Positions 1 through 9,599 of a DNA stretch of 64,000 bases are shown here, one piece after another (position 1 is the first letter of the stretch; every line of letters begins with the position of its first letter). Source of the stretch: Planctomycetota bacterium (GTDB lineage: Bacteria > Planctomycetota > UBA8742 > UBA2392); contig JABTUE010000001.1 of assembly GCA_015075515.1 (NCBI GenBank), positions 868,001-932,000 of the forward strand, read 5' to 3'. Under the pieces are notes generated by a model that saw only the letters and a program-made list of their open reading frames with translations, ran no database searches and was not told the origin of the DNA. Both the position numbers and the translations under genes were made by a program.

Positions 1-2
1 GG

Positions 3-2183
3 GCCGACGGCGAGGCGATTGGCGACTTTCAGGTCAGCACTGAAGTGATTTCGGCGCTGGACTGGTGCGAACGTCTGGGGCTGCTGGCCTGTGTGGGGCC
101 TGAAAACGCCGTGCGTCTGTTCGACGAGGCCGGTCACCTGCGGGCCGAACTGACGGGTTTTGAACACTGGGTTACGGGCGTGGCCTTTGACGCGGCGGGC
201 AGGACACTGGCCGCGACATCGCGCGACGGGCAGGTGCGGGTGCATGATCTCGGCGCGGGCGTGGGCAACTGGCGCCCGCATGTGGATCACGAAGTGCTTG
301 ACCTGGGCTGGGACGACGCGGGGCTCTACGTTGCCCTGCGTGACCTGACGATCCACGACTTTGAGCACGACGCCCCGAACCCCGCGCGCGTGCTGCGCGG
401 GCCACAACGCAACCCCGGCGGTCTTGTGATCGGCCCCGACGGCGCGCCGCGCTGCTTTGAAACCGGGGGCATTCTGCACCGGTGGGAACCCCGCGCCGGC
501 GGCCCGGGGCGCGCGGAAACCCGGCCGCCCGGCCACGAGGCCGGCCCCGCGGCCTGGGTGCGCGACCGGGGCCATGCCTACGCGAGCGATGAAGGCCGGC
601 TGGTGTTGTTGCAGGGCGACCAGCCCCGCGTGTTCGAGGCCACGGGCGCGAGTTTCTGGAGCCTTTCGGCCAGCCCCGACGGCGGCATGGTCGCGGGTGC
701 CGCCGGCGGCGGGCAACTGGTGGTGTGGGATCTTGCTTCCGGCGCCCACCGGCAGTGGCGGGCCCATGACGGTGCGGCCCTGGGCGTGGCTTTCGGCGCG
801 GATCGTCTGTTCAGCACCGGACGCGAGGGCACGCTCAAGGCCTGGGACGCGCGCACGGGCAGGCTGCTTGCCGAACGCCGCCTGGGCCCGGTAACGCCGT
901 TCTGCGTGGCGCTGAGCCCGCGCGGCGACGTGCTGGCCGTGGCCGATGAAACCGGCACGCTGAAACTGCTGGCCCCGGCAAGCCTTGAGCCACTGGCCGA
1001 ACTGCGCCCGGTGCAGGACTTTGTCACCAGCATGCAGTTTTCGCGCGACGGCCGGCGGCTGGCCCTGGCTGCGATCAACCGGCAGGTGCTGGTGCTTGAA
1101 CTGGAATGGCTGCTGGCCGCGCCGGCCGAAGTGCTGGCGTCGGTGCAGGATCGCACGGGTCTTGGCGTGCGCGAGTTCGGCATCGGGTCGGGGCAGGCGC
1201 CGCCGCGCGCGCCCGGTGTTGCGGCGTTTGGCCCGGCGGCGGTCCGGACACTGGGCGCGCACAATGGCAGTGCCGAACGCTGGTGGACCGAAGCCGGGCG
1301 CCCGGCCGCCGAACGGCTGAACGTGCGGGCATCCGCGCCACGAACCATCAGCTTCCTCCGGCGCGAAAAAGAACCCGTGGCAAGGGCCATGGCACTTTAC
1401 CGCCAGGCCGCCGCCAGTGCCGCCTGGCCCCGTGACACCGTGGCAGACATCGCCGCGGAGCTGATCGAAATCAACCTGCCCCATCTTGCCGCGGAGTTGC
1501 TGGCTCGCGCGCTGGATGACGCGCAGGATCCCCACGGGCTGGCACTGACATGGCATCGCGGTGCCGCCCTGTTCCAGCAGGCCCGAACCCTGAGCGACGA
1601 AACCCAGGCCGCCGAAAAACTCACACGGTTCGTGCAGGCCACGGGATCAGGCGGCTTCGTGCCATCGGCCGAACAGTGGCTGGAAGTTGCCGCGACCGCC
1701 GTGGCCGCGGGCCACAGCGGCCACGACAAGCCGGCCGCGGCGATGGATTTTGTGGCCCGGGCGGTTGCCGCGGGGGCCAAACCGGAACAGCTGTTTGCCG
1801 ACGAACGGTTCCAGGCGCTGCACCCGCACCCACGCTGGGCTGACCTGATGCACGACCTGGGCTGCACCGAAGACGGCATGGCCGTGCTGGTCCTTGGCGC
1901 CGACGGCGACACGATGGACGTGCTTTGGTCCGCCGATCACCAGTTCATGGAAAACGCACAGGTCCTGCGCGAACTCGTGGCCGAACGCGGCAAGGCCGTG
2001 CTGCAAATCCGCCGTTACCGCCGGGCCGAAGGCGGCGGGATGGATCTGCTCCGCGACACGTGGGGCATGCCCCGGCGCAGTATCACCGGCCGTAAACAGT
2101 GGAAGCACGAGGACGCGACGCTGGAGATCGCACCCGACAACATCCCCAGGCTGACGCCGGCGATTCTGCCCCAGCCGGATTAA
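3..2183 (+). CDS. WD40-repeat protein, 5'-truncated by window edge
   Basis: The frame is open to the first base, so the gene begins upstream; the GTG at 45 is only an internal candidate. Roughly the first 360 residues hold WD40 blades with recurring patterns such as VRLFD, VRVHD, LVVWD and LKAWD, which predicts a beta-propeller scaffold for protein binding. The rest is Ala-rich and helical, TPR-like, ending in a basic segment with no recognised family. By analogy with the kinase-WD40 gene at 51350-55741, the missing N-terminus could carry a Ser/Thr kinase domain; this is inference. Its TAA overlaps the TAA of the convergent vWA gene in a shared TTAA. Confidence 0.8.
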   Translation, partial: ADGEAIGDFQVSTEVISALDWCERLGLLACVGPENAVRLFDEAGHLRAELTGFEHWVTGVAFDAAGRTLAATSRDGQVRVHDLGAGVGNWRPHVDHEVLDLGWDDAGLYVALRDLTIHDFEHDAPNPARVLRGPQRNPGGLVIGPDGAPRCFETGGILHRWEPRAGGPGRAETRPPGHEAGPAAWVRDRGHAYASDEGRLVLLQGDQPRVFEATGASFWSLSASPDGGMVAGAAGGGQLVVWDLASGAHRQWRAHDGAALGVAFGADRLFSTGREGTLKAWDARTGRLLAERRLGPVTPFCVALSPRGDVLAVADETGTLKLLAPASLEPLAELRPVQDFVTSMQFSRDGRRLALAAINRQVLVLELEWLLAAPAEVLASVQDRTGLGVREFGIGSGQAPPRAPGVAAFGPAAVRTLGAHNGSAERWWTEAGRPAAERLNVRASAPRTISFLRREKEPVARAMALYRQAAASAAWPRDTVADIAAELIEINLPHLAAELLARALDDAQDPHGLALTWHRGAALFQQARTLSDETQAAEKLTRFVQATGSGGFVPSAEQWLEVAATAVAAGHSGHDKPAAAMDFVARAVAAGAKPEQLFADERFQALHPHPRWADLMHDLGCTEDGMAVLVLGADGDTMDVLWSADHQFMENAQVLRELVAERGKAVLQIRRYRRAEGGGMDLLRDTWGMPRRSITGRKQWKHEDATLEIAPDNIPRLTPAILPQPD

Positions 2184-3664
2184 CCCCGGTTGACGTACTG
2201 GCCGTGGTTCTGTTCGGCCAGCTTTTTCATCATCTCGTGGTCGGCGTCCTTGCCCACGGCAATGGCGTGGATCACCACCTTGCGGAAGGTGTTGACCCGC
2301 GCCACGTCGGCCAGAATCGCGTCAGACTTGCAGAACTTGCCGTTGCCGATGGCCCCCCATTTGGGGTGAACCTCGGCAAACTCGGTGCTTTCGTCGCTCC
2401 AGCTTGGCGTGCCGTCGGTAAGGAAAAAGATCGTGTCCACGCCCTCGAGCATCAGCTTGCGATCCAGCGCCACGTCGCCCTCCACGGACTTCTTTTTGGT
2501 CATGCGCATGCCGCGCATCAGCGAACCGTGAATGTTCGTGCCGCCGTTGGCCTTCAGCGCCCGCACCAGGTTGGCAAAGCGCGTCTTGTTTTCGGGCTTG
2601 GCCTGCACCAGGCCTTCAGTTTTTTCGTCAATCAGCCGGTGGGTCGTTTCGTACACGATCACGTTGAAGAAGATGTTTTCGGGCAGATTGGTCAGCGACC
2701 AGATCAGTTCAACCTTGGCCAGATCCATCTTGGTCTTGACGTGCGTGTAGTCCGGCCCCTTTTCGGCGCTGCGGCCGGTGACCGGGTTCTTGCGAAAGGC
2801 CATATCGGCCGGCCAGTCCATGCTGCCCGAGATGTCCACAATGAACAGCACGCGCGTGCCCACGGCCACGGCGTTGAAAAACGTGGGGCGGGCCACGGTC
2901 TTGCCCTCTTCGGGCGCGGCCTCGGTGCCGCCCATCAGCCAGTGCTTCCAGAACGCGGCGTCCAGATAGGGTTCTTTGCCCGTCAGACGCGCCAGCGCAT
3001 TGGCCGTGAAGTAATCCACGCGCTCGTCTTTGGCGACCTCCAGCACATGCACCAGCGCCTCGATCAACGGCCGGCGCTTGTCCTCGGGCAGGGCTGAACC
3101 CAGCTTGCGTGCCGCCGCCAGCAGGCTGAGGGTCTCAAACGGGTTGGCCTTGTCTATGCCCGCGTCAGCCGCGCGCAGCAGCGGCAGAATCCAGTCCACC
3201 AGTTCTTCGCGGCCGGATTCGCCGATTGCCTCCAGCGCGCAGGCGCGCAGGCTGACATCGCCGGCGCTGCCTTTCTTGAGCGCGTTCTGCAGAATGCTGT
3301 CGCCGGTGGCACTGGCCCCGGCGGCAATGCCCGTAAGCGCCCACACCGCGGCAAAATAATCCCCCGGCTTCTTGGGTGAACCGATCAGCTTTTCCGCCGC
3401 CACCAGCGCGTCGCCGCTGGTCACCGCTTTCAGCGTCCGCCCCATCTCGCGCCCGGCGTGGCCGTCTTCTTCGATCATCAGCGCGCGCACAATGGTTTCC
3501 ACCGCGGCCTTGGTGTTCTGGGCCGCCAGACGGTTGGCGGCCTCGATGCGGAACTTGGGATCCGAAGACTTCAGTAACGTTTCGTGGTCCTGGGCCGCAA
3601 CCTGCTTTTCAGGCAAGGCCAGCGCGACACAAAGCAACGCCAGAACGGCAAGGCCGGTTCGCAT
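2180..3664 (-). CDS. Secreted HEAT-repeat/von Willebrand factor A domain protein
   Basis: 494 residues from the ATG at 3664, preceded by GGAGA at good spacing. The frame is open further upstream, but only this start exposes a signal peptide (MRTGLAVLALLCVALA, cleavage near AAQ). Residues 30-240 are Ala/Leu-rich paired helices resembling HEAT repeats (EAANRLAAQ, ACALEAIGES). Residues 270-490 form a vWA domain with an intact MIDAS: D277-I-S279-G-S281, the TN of GGTNIHG, and the aspartate of FLTDGTPSW. It is predicted to be an exported, metal-dependent protein-binding module. The partner is unknown. It is convergent with the WD40 gene. Confidence 0.85.
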   Translation of the reverse strand: MRTGLAVLALLCVALALPEKQVAAQDHETLLKSSDPKFRIEAANRLAAQNTKAAVETIVRALMIEEDGHAGREMGRTLKAVTSGDALVAAEKLIGSPKKPGDYFAAVWALTGIAAGASATGDSILQNALKKGSAGDVSLRACALEAIGESGREELVDWILPLLRAADAGIDKANPFETLSLLAAARKLGSALPEDKRRPLIEALVHVLEVAKDERVDYFTANALARLTGKEPYLDAAFWKHWLMGGTEAAPEEGKTVARPTFFNAVAVGTRVLFIVDISGSMDWPADMAFRKNPVTGRSAEKGPDYTHVKTKMDLAKVELIWSLTNLPENIFFNVIVYETTHRLIDEKTEGLVQAKPENKTRFANLVRALKANGGTNIHGSLMRGMRMTKKKSVEGDVALDRKLMLEGVDTIFFLTDGTPSWSDESTEFAEVHPKWGAIGNGKFCKSDAILADVARVNTFRKVVIHAIAVGKDADHEMMKKLAEQNHGQYVNRG

Positions 3665-3923
3665 GGTCGTTCTCCAGATGTTCTTGAGTGGCGTCACAGC
3701 GCCGGGGCTCACGCCGAATTCCGTCATGGTTTGGTCGCAAAAGCCTTGGCCGGAACGGTTTTGACGGCGATTGCAAAGATTTTTTTGCGCTGGCGGCTCG
3801 GCGCAAGTTCTTACCTGGCCGAGACAAATGTCGCGCGCGCCGGGAGCGCCCCGGCACACAGAAACAATTGTTCTGGAATGCTGACTGGCCGCGGCTACCC
3901 TCTGCCCCCAATCGGGAGCCGCC

Positions 3924-4346
3924 ATGCGCGGAACATACGTTCATCTTCGGCTTGGTGTGGCTTTGGCCGAGCCCGACAAGGCTGCGTTGATTTCGGAATG
4001 GCTGGCCGAAGTGAAACAGCTTCGGCTGGTGGCGTTTCCTTACGTTCAGGACGCGCTGGATTACATCGGCGGCCACCGCCCGCACCTTGTGATTGCCGAC
4101 TATGAACGCTTTGGCGCCGCCGGCGTGCATGGTTTGGCCAACCTGATCGGCCAGTGCGGCTGTCCGGTCATTCTAATCTGCCGCGACATCAGTGACTGGG
4201 AGCGCGAACAGTTTGCCAGCCTGGGCGTACACGCCTGGTTTGAAGGCAAGTTCAAGCTTTCGGACCTCAGCCGCGCCGTAGACGCCGCGCTCAAGCGCCG
4301 CCGCCGTATCGGCAGCAGCGAACGCCTGCCGGCCGTGGCCCGGTAG
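3924..4346 (+). CDS. Stand-alone response regulator receiver-like protein
   Basis: 140 residues with a CheY-like alternating beta/alpha pattern. The acceptor strand LVIADYERFG supplies the probable phospho-Asp (about residue 59), and KFKLSDL provides the lysine near the end. The usual acidic pair after strand 1 appears as AEPDK. There is no output domain, and the tail is basic (KRRRRIG). The start ATG follows a GGGAG-type ribosome site. No histidine kinase is nearby. A second single-domain receiver lies at 37173-37574. It could be a diverged, non-phosphorylated receiver. Confidence 0.7.
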   Translation: MRGTYVHLRLGVALAEPDKAALISEWLAEVKQLRLVAFPYVQDALDYIGGHRPHLVIADYERFGAAGVHGLANLIGQCGCPVILICRDISDWEREQFASLGVHAWFEGKFKLSDLSRAVDAALKRRRRIGSSERLPAVAR

Positions 4347-4348
4347 TT

Positions 4349-4397
4349 TTCCACAAGCACGTGGAATTTGCCCTTTCCGGCGCCCTTACGGCGCCGG
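4349..4397 (+). terminator. Two tandem hairpins after the receiver gene
   Basis: TTCCAC/GTGGAA (4349-4354 with 4361-4366, 6-nt loop) is followed by a perfect 8-bp stem CCGGCGCC/GGCGCCGG (4377-4384 with 4390-4397, 5-nt loop). They begin 3 nt after the stop at 4346. There is no strong U-tract, so termination is plausible but not certain. Confidence 0.45.
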
Positions 4398-4543
4398 CAG
4401 GGCTTTGCGGAAGTTTGTTCCACACAATGCCTTGCGCCCAAACGGGCCCGGTTCTAGCCTAGCCTTTCCTTAGTTATTCGTAACTTCAGGAAAACCCGCT
4501 GAAAGGTTGTGGCGGGGTGTCAGGGCGCGACTTGGGTGAAACC

Positions 4544-6736
4544 ATGACGAACATTCGGGCGGTGGCTGCGCTTTGCGTTCTTGCGGTTCTGTTGGCGGGG
4601 GCACTGGCGGCCCAACCGGACATCTCTGTTGCCTCCAGCGGCACGCCCAACGAGGCCGGCACCACTACGGGCACCTACACCATTACCGCCACGGCCAGCC
4701 CGGCCACGACAATCACAATCAACTTTCAGTTGACGGGCACGGCGACCTTTGCCGTATCGGGCCAGGACTACACGCTGTCCAGCGGGGCCAGTGCCTTCTC
4801 GTTTGATACCAGCACCGGTCTGGGCACGATTGACATGCTGGACACGGAAACCCAGGTGACGATCACGCTGACGCCGATTGACGACAGCACGGTCGAGCCG
4901 GTGGAAACGGCGATCCTGACCATCCAGACCGGCACCAACTACAACGTGGGCACGCCCGACAACGCCACGCTGAACATCACCAGCGACGACGTGCCCAGCC
5001 TGTCGGTCGCCTTCACCGGCAGCCCCAGCGAAGCCGGCCCGACCACGGGCACGTACACGATTACCGCCAGCACCAACGTGCTGAGCGATACCACCATCAA
5101 CTTCACCATGAGCGGCACCGCCGCCGTGGCCAGCGGCACGGACTACAACCTGTCCAGCACGGCCACGCTGACCTACACCACCGGCCCCACGGGCACGATC
5201 GTGATGACCACCGGCACCAACACGGTGACCATCACGCTTACGCCGGTGGATGACGCGGCGGTCGAGGGCACGGAAACCGCGATTCTGACGCTCAACACCG
5301 GCACGGGTTACACCGTGGGCGCGCCGTCTTCCGCCACGGCCAACATCGCCGACAACGATTCGGTCAGCATGTCCGCCGGCGCGGGCTCCGACCCGTCGGA
5401 GGCCGGCCCGCTGACCAGCACGTTCACGATTACGGCCAGCCAGAACGTGCCGACCAACACCACAATCAACTTCCAGATGAGCGGCACCGCCACCTTCGGC
5501 ACCACGGGCCAGGACTACACGCTGTCCAGCGGCGCCACGGGCTTCACCTTCAGCACTGTAACCGGCGCGGGCTCGCTGCAGATGGACGCGGGCACCAACA
5601 GCGTGACGATTACCCTGACGGTGATTAACGACGCCTCGCCCGAGGCCGCCGAAACGGCGATTCTGACCATCACCACCGGCACGGGCTATACCGTGGGCGC
5701 GCCGGCCAGTGCCACGCTGACAATCTCGGACAACGACTCGGTGGCCATGACCGTTGCCTTCACCGGCAGCCCCAGCGAAGCCGGCCCGACCACCGGCACG
5801 TACACGATTACGGCCAGCCAGAACGTGCCCTCGAACACCACCATCAACTTCACCATGAGCGGCACCGCCGCCGTGGCCAGCGGCACGGACTACAACCTGT
5901 CCAGCGCCGCGACGCTGACCTACACCACCGGCCCCACCGGCACAATCGTGATGGCCAGCGGCACCAACAGCGTCACGATCACACTGACCCCTGTGGACGA
6001 CGCGGCCATTGAAGGCACCGAAACGGCGATTCTGACCATCAACGCCGGCACGGGCTACACCGTGGGCTCGCCGTCTTCCGCCACGGCCAACATCGCCGAC
6101 AACGACGCTGCCCCGGCGGCGGCCTCTCTGTCGGCCAGCCCCTCCAACCCCGGCGCCCAGAACGCCACGCCCGGCAGCACGCCCACGGCGCTGGTGTTCC
6201 GGCTGGTGGAAACCGGCGGCGGCACGGCTTTTGTGGTGACCAGCGTGACGGTTACCGTTGCCACCAGCGGCAACGCCGGCAACGCGGCGATCTCGCGCAT
6301 TGCCTCGGTGTCCCTGCGGCGCGGGGGCACGCTGTTGGGCACCATCACCAACGGCGGCACGGGTTGGAGTGTCGCGGGCGACAACGTGACGCTTTCGTAC
6401 ACCGGCCTGAGCAGCAGCGTTTCCGCCGGCGGCACGGCCGATTTCACGGTCAACATCACGCTGACCGGCGCGTCGGTGCCCACACCCAACCCGCGCTATA
6501 TCGCCTCAGTTACCACCAGCGGCGTCAACGGCGGCACGGCTGTGTCAGGCAGCACCGCCACCGGCGGCCAGATCACCCTGGCTGACGTGGCGCCCGGCGA
6601 CCCGTTTGCCGATGTTGAAGACAGCGGCTCGTGCGATCTGGCCACCCGCGGCGGGCCGGCCTGGCCGCTGGCTCTGGTGGCCGCGATGCTGGCTCTTGGG
6701 GGGTTGCGCCGGCGCCGGTTCGGGCGCGGTGCTTGA
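4544..6736 (+). CDS. Secreted Calx-beta repeat protein with C-terminal sorting tail
   Basis: 730 residues from the ATG at 4544, chosen because it begins a clean signal peptide (hydrophobic LCVLAVLLAGALAA). Four Calx-beta repeats of about 120 residues follow, each with SEAGPTTGTYTITAS-type starts, VTITLTPVDD and ATANIADND-type ends. Such repeats bind calcium in surface and adhesion proteins. Residues 525-685 form another beta-domain rich in Gly/Ser/Thr. The tail is Cys in GSC, then a hydrophobic span, then RRRR, resembling MYXO-CTERM/Synerg-CTERM sorting signals. Repeats 2 and 4 are almost identical even at DNA level, suggesting recent duplication or gene conversion. Confidence 0.88.
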   Translation: MTNIRAVAALCVLAVLLAGALAAQPDISVASSGTPNEAGTTTGTYTITATASPATTITINFQLTGTATFAVSGQDYTLSSGASAFSFDTSTGLGTIDMLDTETQVTITLTPIDDSTVEPVETAILTIQTGTNYNVGTPDNATLNITSDDVPSLSVAFTGSPSEAGPTTGTYTITASTNVLSDTTINFTMSGTAAVASGTDYNLSSTATLTYTTGPTGTIVMTTGTNTVTITLTPVDDAAVEGTETAILTLNTGTGYTVGAPSSATANIADNDSVSMSAGAGSDPSEAGPLTSTFTITASQNVPTNTTINFQMSGTATFGTTGQDYTLSSGATGFTFSTVTGAGSLQMDAGTNSVTITLTVINDASPEAAETAILTITTGTGYTVGAPASATLTISDNDSVAMTVAFTGSPSEAGPTTGTYTITASQNVPSNTTINFTMSGTAAVASGTDYNLSSAATLTYTTGPTGTIVMASGTNSVTITLTPVDDAAIEGTETAILTINAGTGYTVGSPSSATANIADNDAAPAAASLSASPSNPGAQNATPGSTPTALVFRLVETGGGTAFVVTSVTVTVATSGNAGNAAISRIASVSLRRGGTLLGTITNGGTGWSVAGDNVTLSYTGLSSSVSAGGTADFTVNITLTGASVPTPNPRYIASVTTSGVNGGTAVSGSTATGGQITLADVAPGDPFADVEDSGSCDLATRGGPAWPLALVAAMLALGGLRRRRFGRGA

Positions 6737-6832
6737 CCGGGGCAAGCGGGCAAGAATATGCTCTGGGTTGGAAAACCCGTTGTTTTGAGAAGTGCGAGGT
6801 TCTTCTTCTGTCGGTTCTTTCGGGGGGTGGCA

Positions 6833-7573
6833 GTGCGCAACTACGGAAAGCTCGGTCTTGCGCTGGCGGTCGCCGCCGCGGCGGTGTTCGCCAACGCGTG
6901 CTCCAGCACCAGGACAATCAAGCAGGGGAACCTTGAGTTCTCCATCAAACAGGACAAATACATCGAGGCGCTGGCCCTGGCCGACGACGGCCAGTTCTTC
7001 GAGGCCATCCAGGCCTGGAAGGAAGTCCTTGACGACGAACCGCGCTGGGCCATGGGCCAGTTCAACCTGGGCCAGTTGTACGACCGGCTGAACCTGATCC
7101 CCGAGGCCACTGAACGCTACGAGCTGGCGGTCAAGCTTGACGCCGAACAGGCGGCCTATCATCTGAACCTGGGCACGGCCTATCTGCGCCAGGGTCTGAC
7201 CATGCAGGCGCTGGCGGCGCTCAAGGCCGCGGCCGAAAAGGACCCGTACAACCATCTGGCGCACTACAACCTGGCCGGCGCCTACATGGCGCTGAGCGAC
7301 CACGACAACGCGCTGCTGCATGCCGACGTGGCGGTTGATCTGTACGCGCGGCCTGACGCCAAGACGGAAAGCCTGTTGTCCGAGGGCGTGGACCGCCAGA
7401 TGCTGGGGCGCATGCTGGTGCGCCAGGCCGAATGCCACATTGCGCGCGGTGAAATGGAAAAGGCGCGCCAGTGCGCCGACCGCATTGAACGCCAGTGCCG
7501 CGTGAAACTGCCGGCAAGCCTTTCGGACGCCCTGGCCACGGCCCCGGCACCCGAGGAAGGCTCGGGCGGATAG
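6833..7573 (+). CDS. TPR-repeat lipoprotein (pilus-operon lipoprotein)
   Basis: 246 residues. I choose the GTG at 6833, just after a G-rich ribosome site (GGGGGGTGG), because it starts a lipoprotein signal peptide: MRNYGKLGLALAV followed by lipobox FANAC. An ATG at 6758 in the same frame would add a non-signal-like extension. The body has at least four tetratricopeptide units (AMGQFNLGQLYDRLN, AAYHLNLGTAYLRQG, HLAHYNLAGAYMALS). It lies 42 nt upstream of pilB in the same direction. It may serve as a PilF/PilW-like pilotin or an assembly scaffold, inferred from context. Sequence similarity to PilF cannot be tested here. Confidence 0.75.
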   Translation: MRNYGKLGLALAVAAAAVFANACSSTRTIKQGNLEFSIKQDKYIEALALADDGQFFEAIQAWKEVLDDEPRWAMGQFNLGQLYDRLNLIPEATERYELAVKLDAEQAAYHLNLGTAYLRQGLTMQALAALKAAAEKDPYNHLAHYNLAGAYMALSDHDNALLHADVAVDLYARPDAKTESLLSEGVDRQMLGRMLVRQAECHIARGEMEKARQCADRIERQCRVKLPASLSDALATAPAPEEGSGG

Positions 7574-7615
7574 CGGCAGCGGGCGGGCAGCAACGGCAGT
7601 CAGGAGAGACGGCTC

Positions 7616-9535
7616 ATGGCCGGCGGACCAAACTCCCAGGGCTCGGGCAAACCCAGCACCGGCGTGCGTTACGTGCGCAGCGTGGCTGTGGCCGGCCAGG
7701 GCAACCCCAACGCCACGACTCCTGGCAACCAGCCCGCGCCGATCAGCGGCATGCAGCGCCGGCCGCCGGCCATCGCTCCCAAACAGCCCACCGGCCGACC
7801 CGTGGCCGCCGGCCAGCCCGCGCGCAAGCGTCTGGGCGAACTGCTGCTGGAAGCCGGGGTGATTGACGAAGACCAGCTGGAACACGCCCTGAAGATCCAC
7901 CGCCAGACCGGCAAGCAACTGGGCCGCGTGCTGGTGGACACCAACCTGGTGGACGAATCCGAGCTGATCAAGTACCTGGCGATCAACCTGGGCGTCGAGG
8001 CCGTGGACCTCACGTCTGAAAACATGCAGTGGCAGTCCGACGCGGTGCTGATGATCCCCGAGCGCCAGGCCCGGCGCTTCAACCTGATCGCGTTCAAGCT
8101 GGAAGACGACAAGGAAACGCTGCACGTCGCGATTTCGAACCCCGCCGACGTGGTGGCGCTGGACACGATCAAGTCCATCACCGGCAAAAGCATCAAGGTC
8201 TACATCGCCTCGCGCGTGGGCATTGCCGACGCGATAGACAAGCACTACCAGCAGCAGTACTCGCTGGACCAGATGGGCGAAGACCTGAAAAGTGCCGACG
8301 CCGAACTGGTTGCCGAAGAAGAAGAAGACGTCGGCGTGGACAAAGAGGCCCTGGACGCGGCCTCCAACGCGCCGGTGGTCAAGTACGTCAACGCCACGCT
8401 GATGGAAGCCGTCAAGGTCAAGGCCAGCGACATTCACTTTGAGCCGTTCGAGCGCGAAGTGACGGTGCGTTTCCGCATTGACGGCGCGCTGCGCGAGGTG
8501 ACGGCGCCGCCCAAGCGTCTGGTCAACGCGGTGGTAAGCCGCATCAAGATCATCAGCAACCTGGACATCGCCGAGCGCCGCCTGCCCCAGGACGGCCGCT
8601 GCAAGCTCAAGGTCGGCGACCGCATGATTGACATGCGCGTGAGCACGCTGCCGGTGGTGCACGGCGAGAAGGTGGTGCTGCGAATTCTCGATAAAAGCGC
8701 CACCAGCATGGACATTGACAGCCTTGGCTTTGACCCGATGACGGCCAAGGAAATGAAGCGCGTGCTGCAAAGCCCGCACGGCGTGATTGTGCTGACCGGC
8801 CCCACGGGCTCGGGCAAGACCACCACGCTGTATTCATTCCTGAAGTACATCTATTCGCCTGAAATCAACATCGTGACAGTCGAAGACCCGGTTGAGTACC
8901 AGTTGCCGGGCGTGAACCAGGTGCAGGTGCGGGCCAACATCGGCATGACGTTCGCCGCGGCGCTGCGCAGCATTCTGCGCCAGGACCCGGACGTGGTCAT
9001 GGTGGGCGAAATGCGCGACCAGGAAACGCTGGAAATCGCCGTGCGCGCCGCGCTTACGGGCCACCTGGTGTTCAGCACCATTCACACCAACACCGCCGTG
9101 GCCACCGTCACACGTATGGCCGACATGGGTCTGGAACGCTACATGATCACCAGTTCTCTGGTGGCGGCGATCAGCCAGCGCCTGATCCGCATGATCTGCC
9201 CCAAGTGCAAGGAGCCGTACACGCCCAGCCCGGCCCTGCGCCAGCAGCTGGCGCGCAGTTTCAAGCAGGACGACGTGGACATTGACCTGTACCGCGGCAA
9301 GGGCTGCAACTTCTGCAACAACAGCGGCTACAAGGGCCGTCTGGCGGTGCACGAATACATGGTGATGACGCCCAAGCTGCGTGAAATGATCATTGACCAG
9401 CGCCCCGAAAGCGAGCTTGAGGAAGAATGCCTGCGCAACGGCATGCGCAACCTGCGCCAGAGCTGCTTCTTCAAGCTGCTGGACGGCCTGACCACCGTGG
9501 ACGAAGCCGTCAGCCTGTTCTATGAGGACCACTAG
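7616..9535 (+). CDS. pilB: Type IV pilus assembly ATPase PilB (GspE/PulE family)
   Basis: 639 residues. It powers pilin polymerisation from the cytoplasmic face. A disordered Gly/Pro N-terminus (1-68) is followed by an MshEN domain starting at RLGELLLEAG (72-81), which keeps the RLG signature of c-di-GMP-binding MshEN domains. Next come the PilB middle domain, Walker A GPTGSGKT (395-402), the Asp box, Walker B with VGEMRD, the His box, and a zinc tetracysteine (CPKC about 530, CNFC about 563). The AGGAGAGA ribosome site precedes the ATG. It sits between the TPR lipoprotein and pilT, probably as one operon. A second, diverged PilB is at 29892-31589. Confidence 0.93.
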   Translation: MAGGPNSQGSGKPSTGVRYVRSVAVAGQGNPNATTPGNQPAPISGMQRRPPAIAPKQPTGRPVAAGQPARKRLGELLLEAGVIDEDQLEHALKIHRQTGKQLGRVLVDTNLVDESELIKYLAINLGVEAVDLTSENMQWQSDAVLMIPERQARRFNLIAFKLEDDKETLHVAISNPADVVALDTIKSITGKSIKVYIASRVGIADAIDKHYQQQYSLDQMGEDLKSADAELVAEEEEDVGVDKEALDAASNAPVVKYVNATLMEAVKVKASDIHFEPFEREVTVRFRIDGALREVTAPPKRLVNAVVSRIKIISNLDIAERRLPQDGRCKLKVGDRMIDMRVSTLPVVHGEKVVLRILDKSATSMDIDSLGFDPMTAKEMKRVLQSPHGVIVLTGPTGSGKTTTLYSFLKYIYSPEINIVTVEDPVEYQLPGVNQVQVRANIGMTFAAALRSILRQDPDVVMVGEMRDQETLEIAVRAALTGHLVFSTIHTNTAVATVTRMADMGLERYMITSSLVAAISQRLIRMICPKCKEPYTPSPALRQQLARSFKQDDVDIDLYRGKGCNFCNNSGYKGRLAVHEYMVMTPKLREMIIDQRPESELEEECLRNGMRNLRQSCFFKLLDGLTTVDEAVSLFYEDH

Positions 9536-9599
9536 CCGGTCATAACCGGACGATTCTGCCCCACCCCGCCCGGCGGCGGGTGCCAGTCAGGAGAGAGCC

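Noticed and set aside
6545..8779. Long minus-strand frame over the pilus operon
   Set aside because: It is antisense to PilB, which carries complete ATPase motifs.
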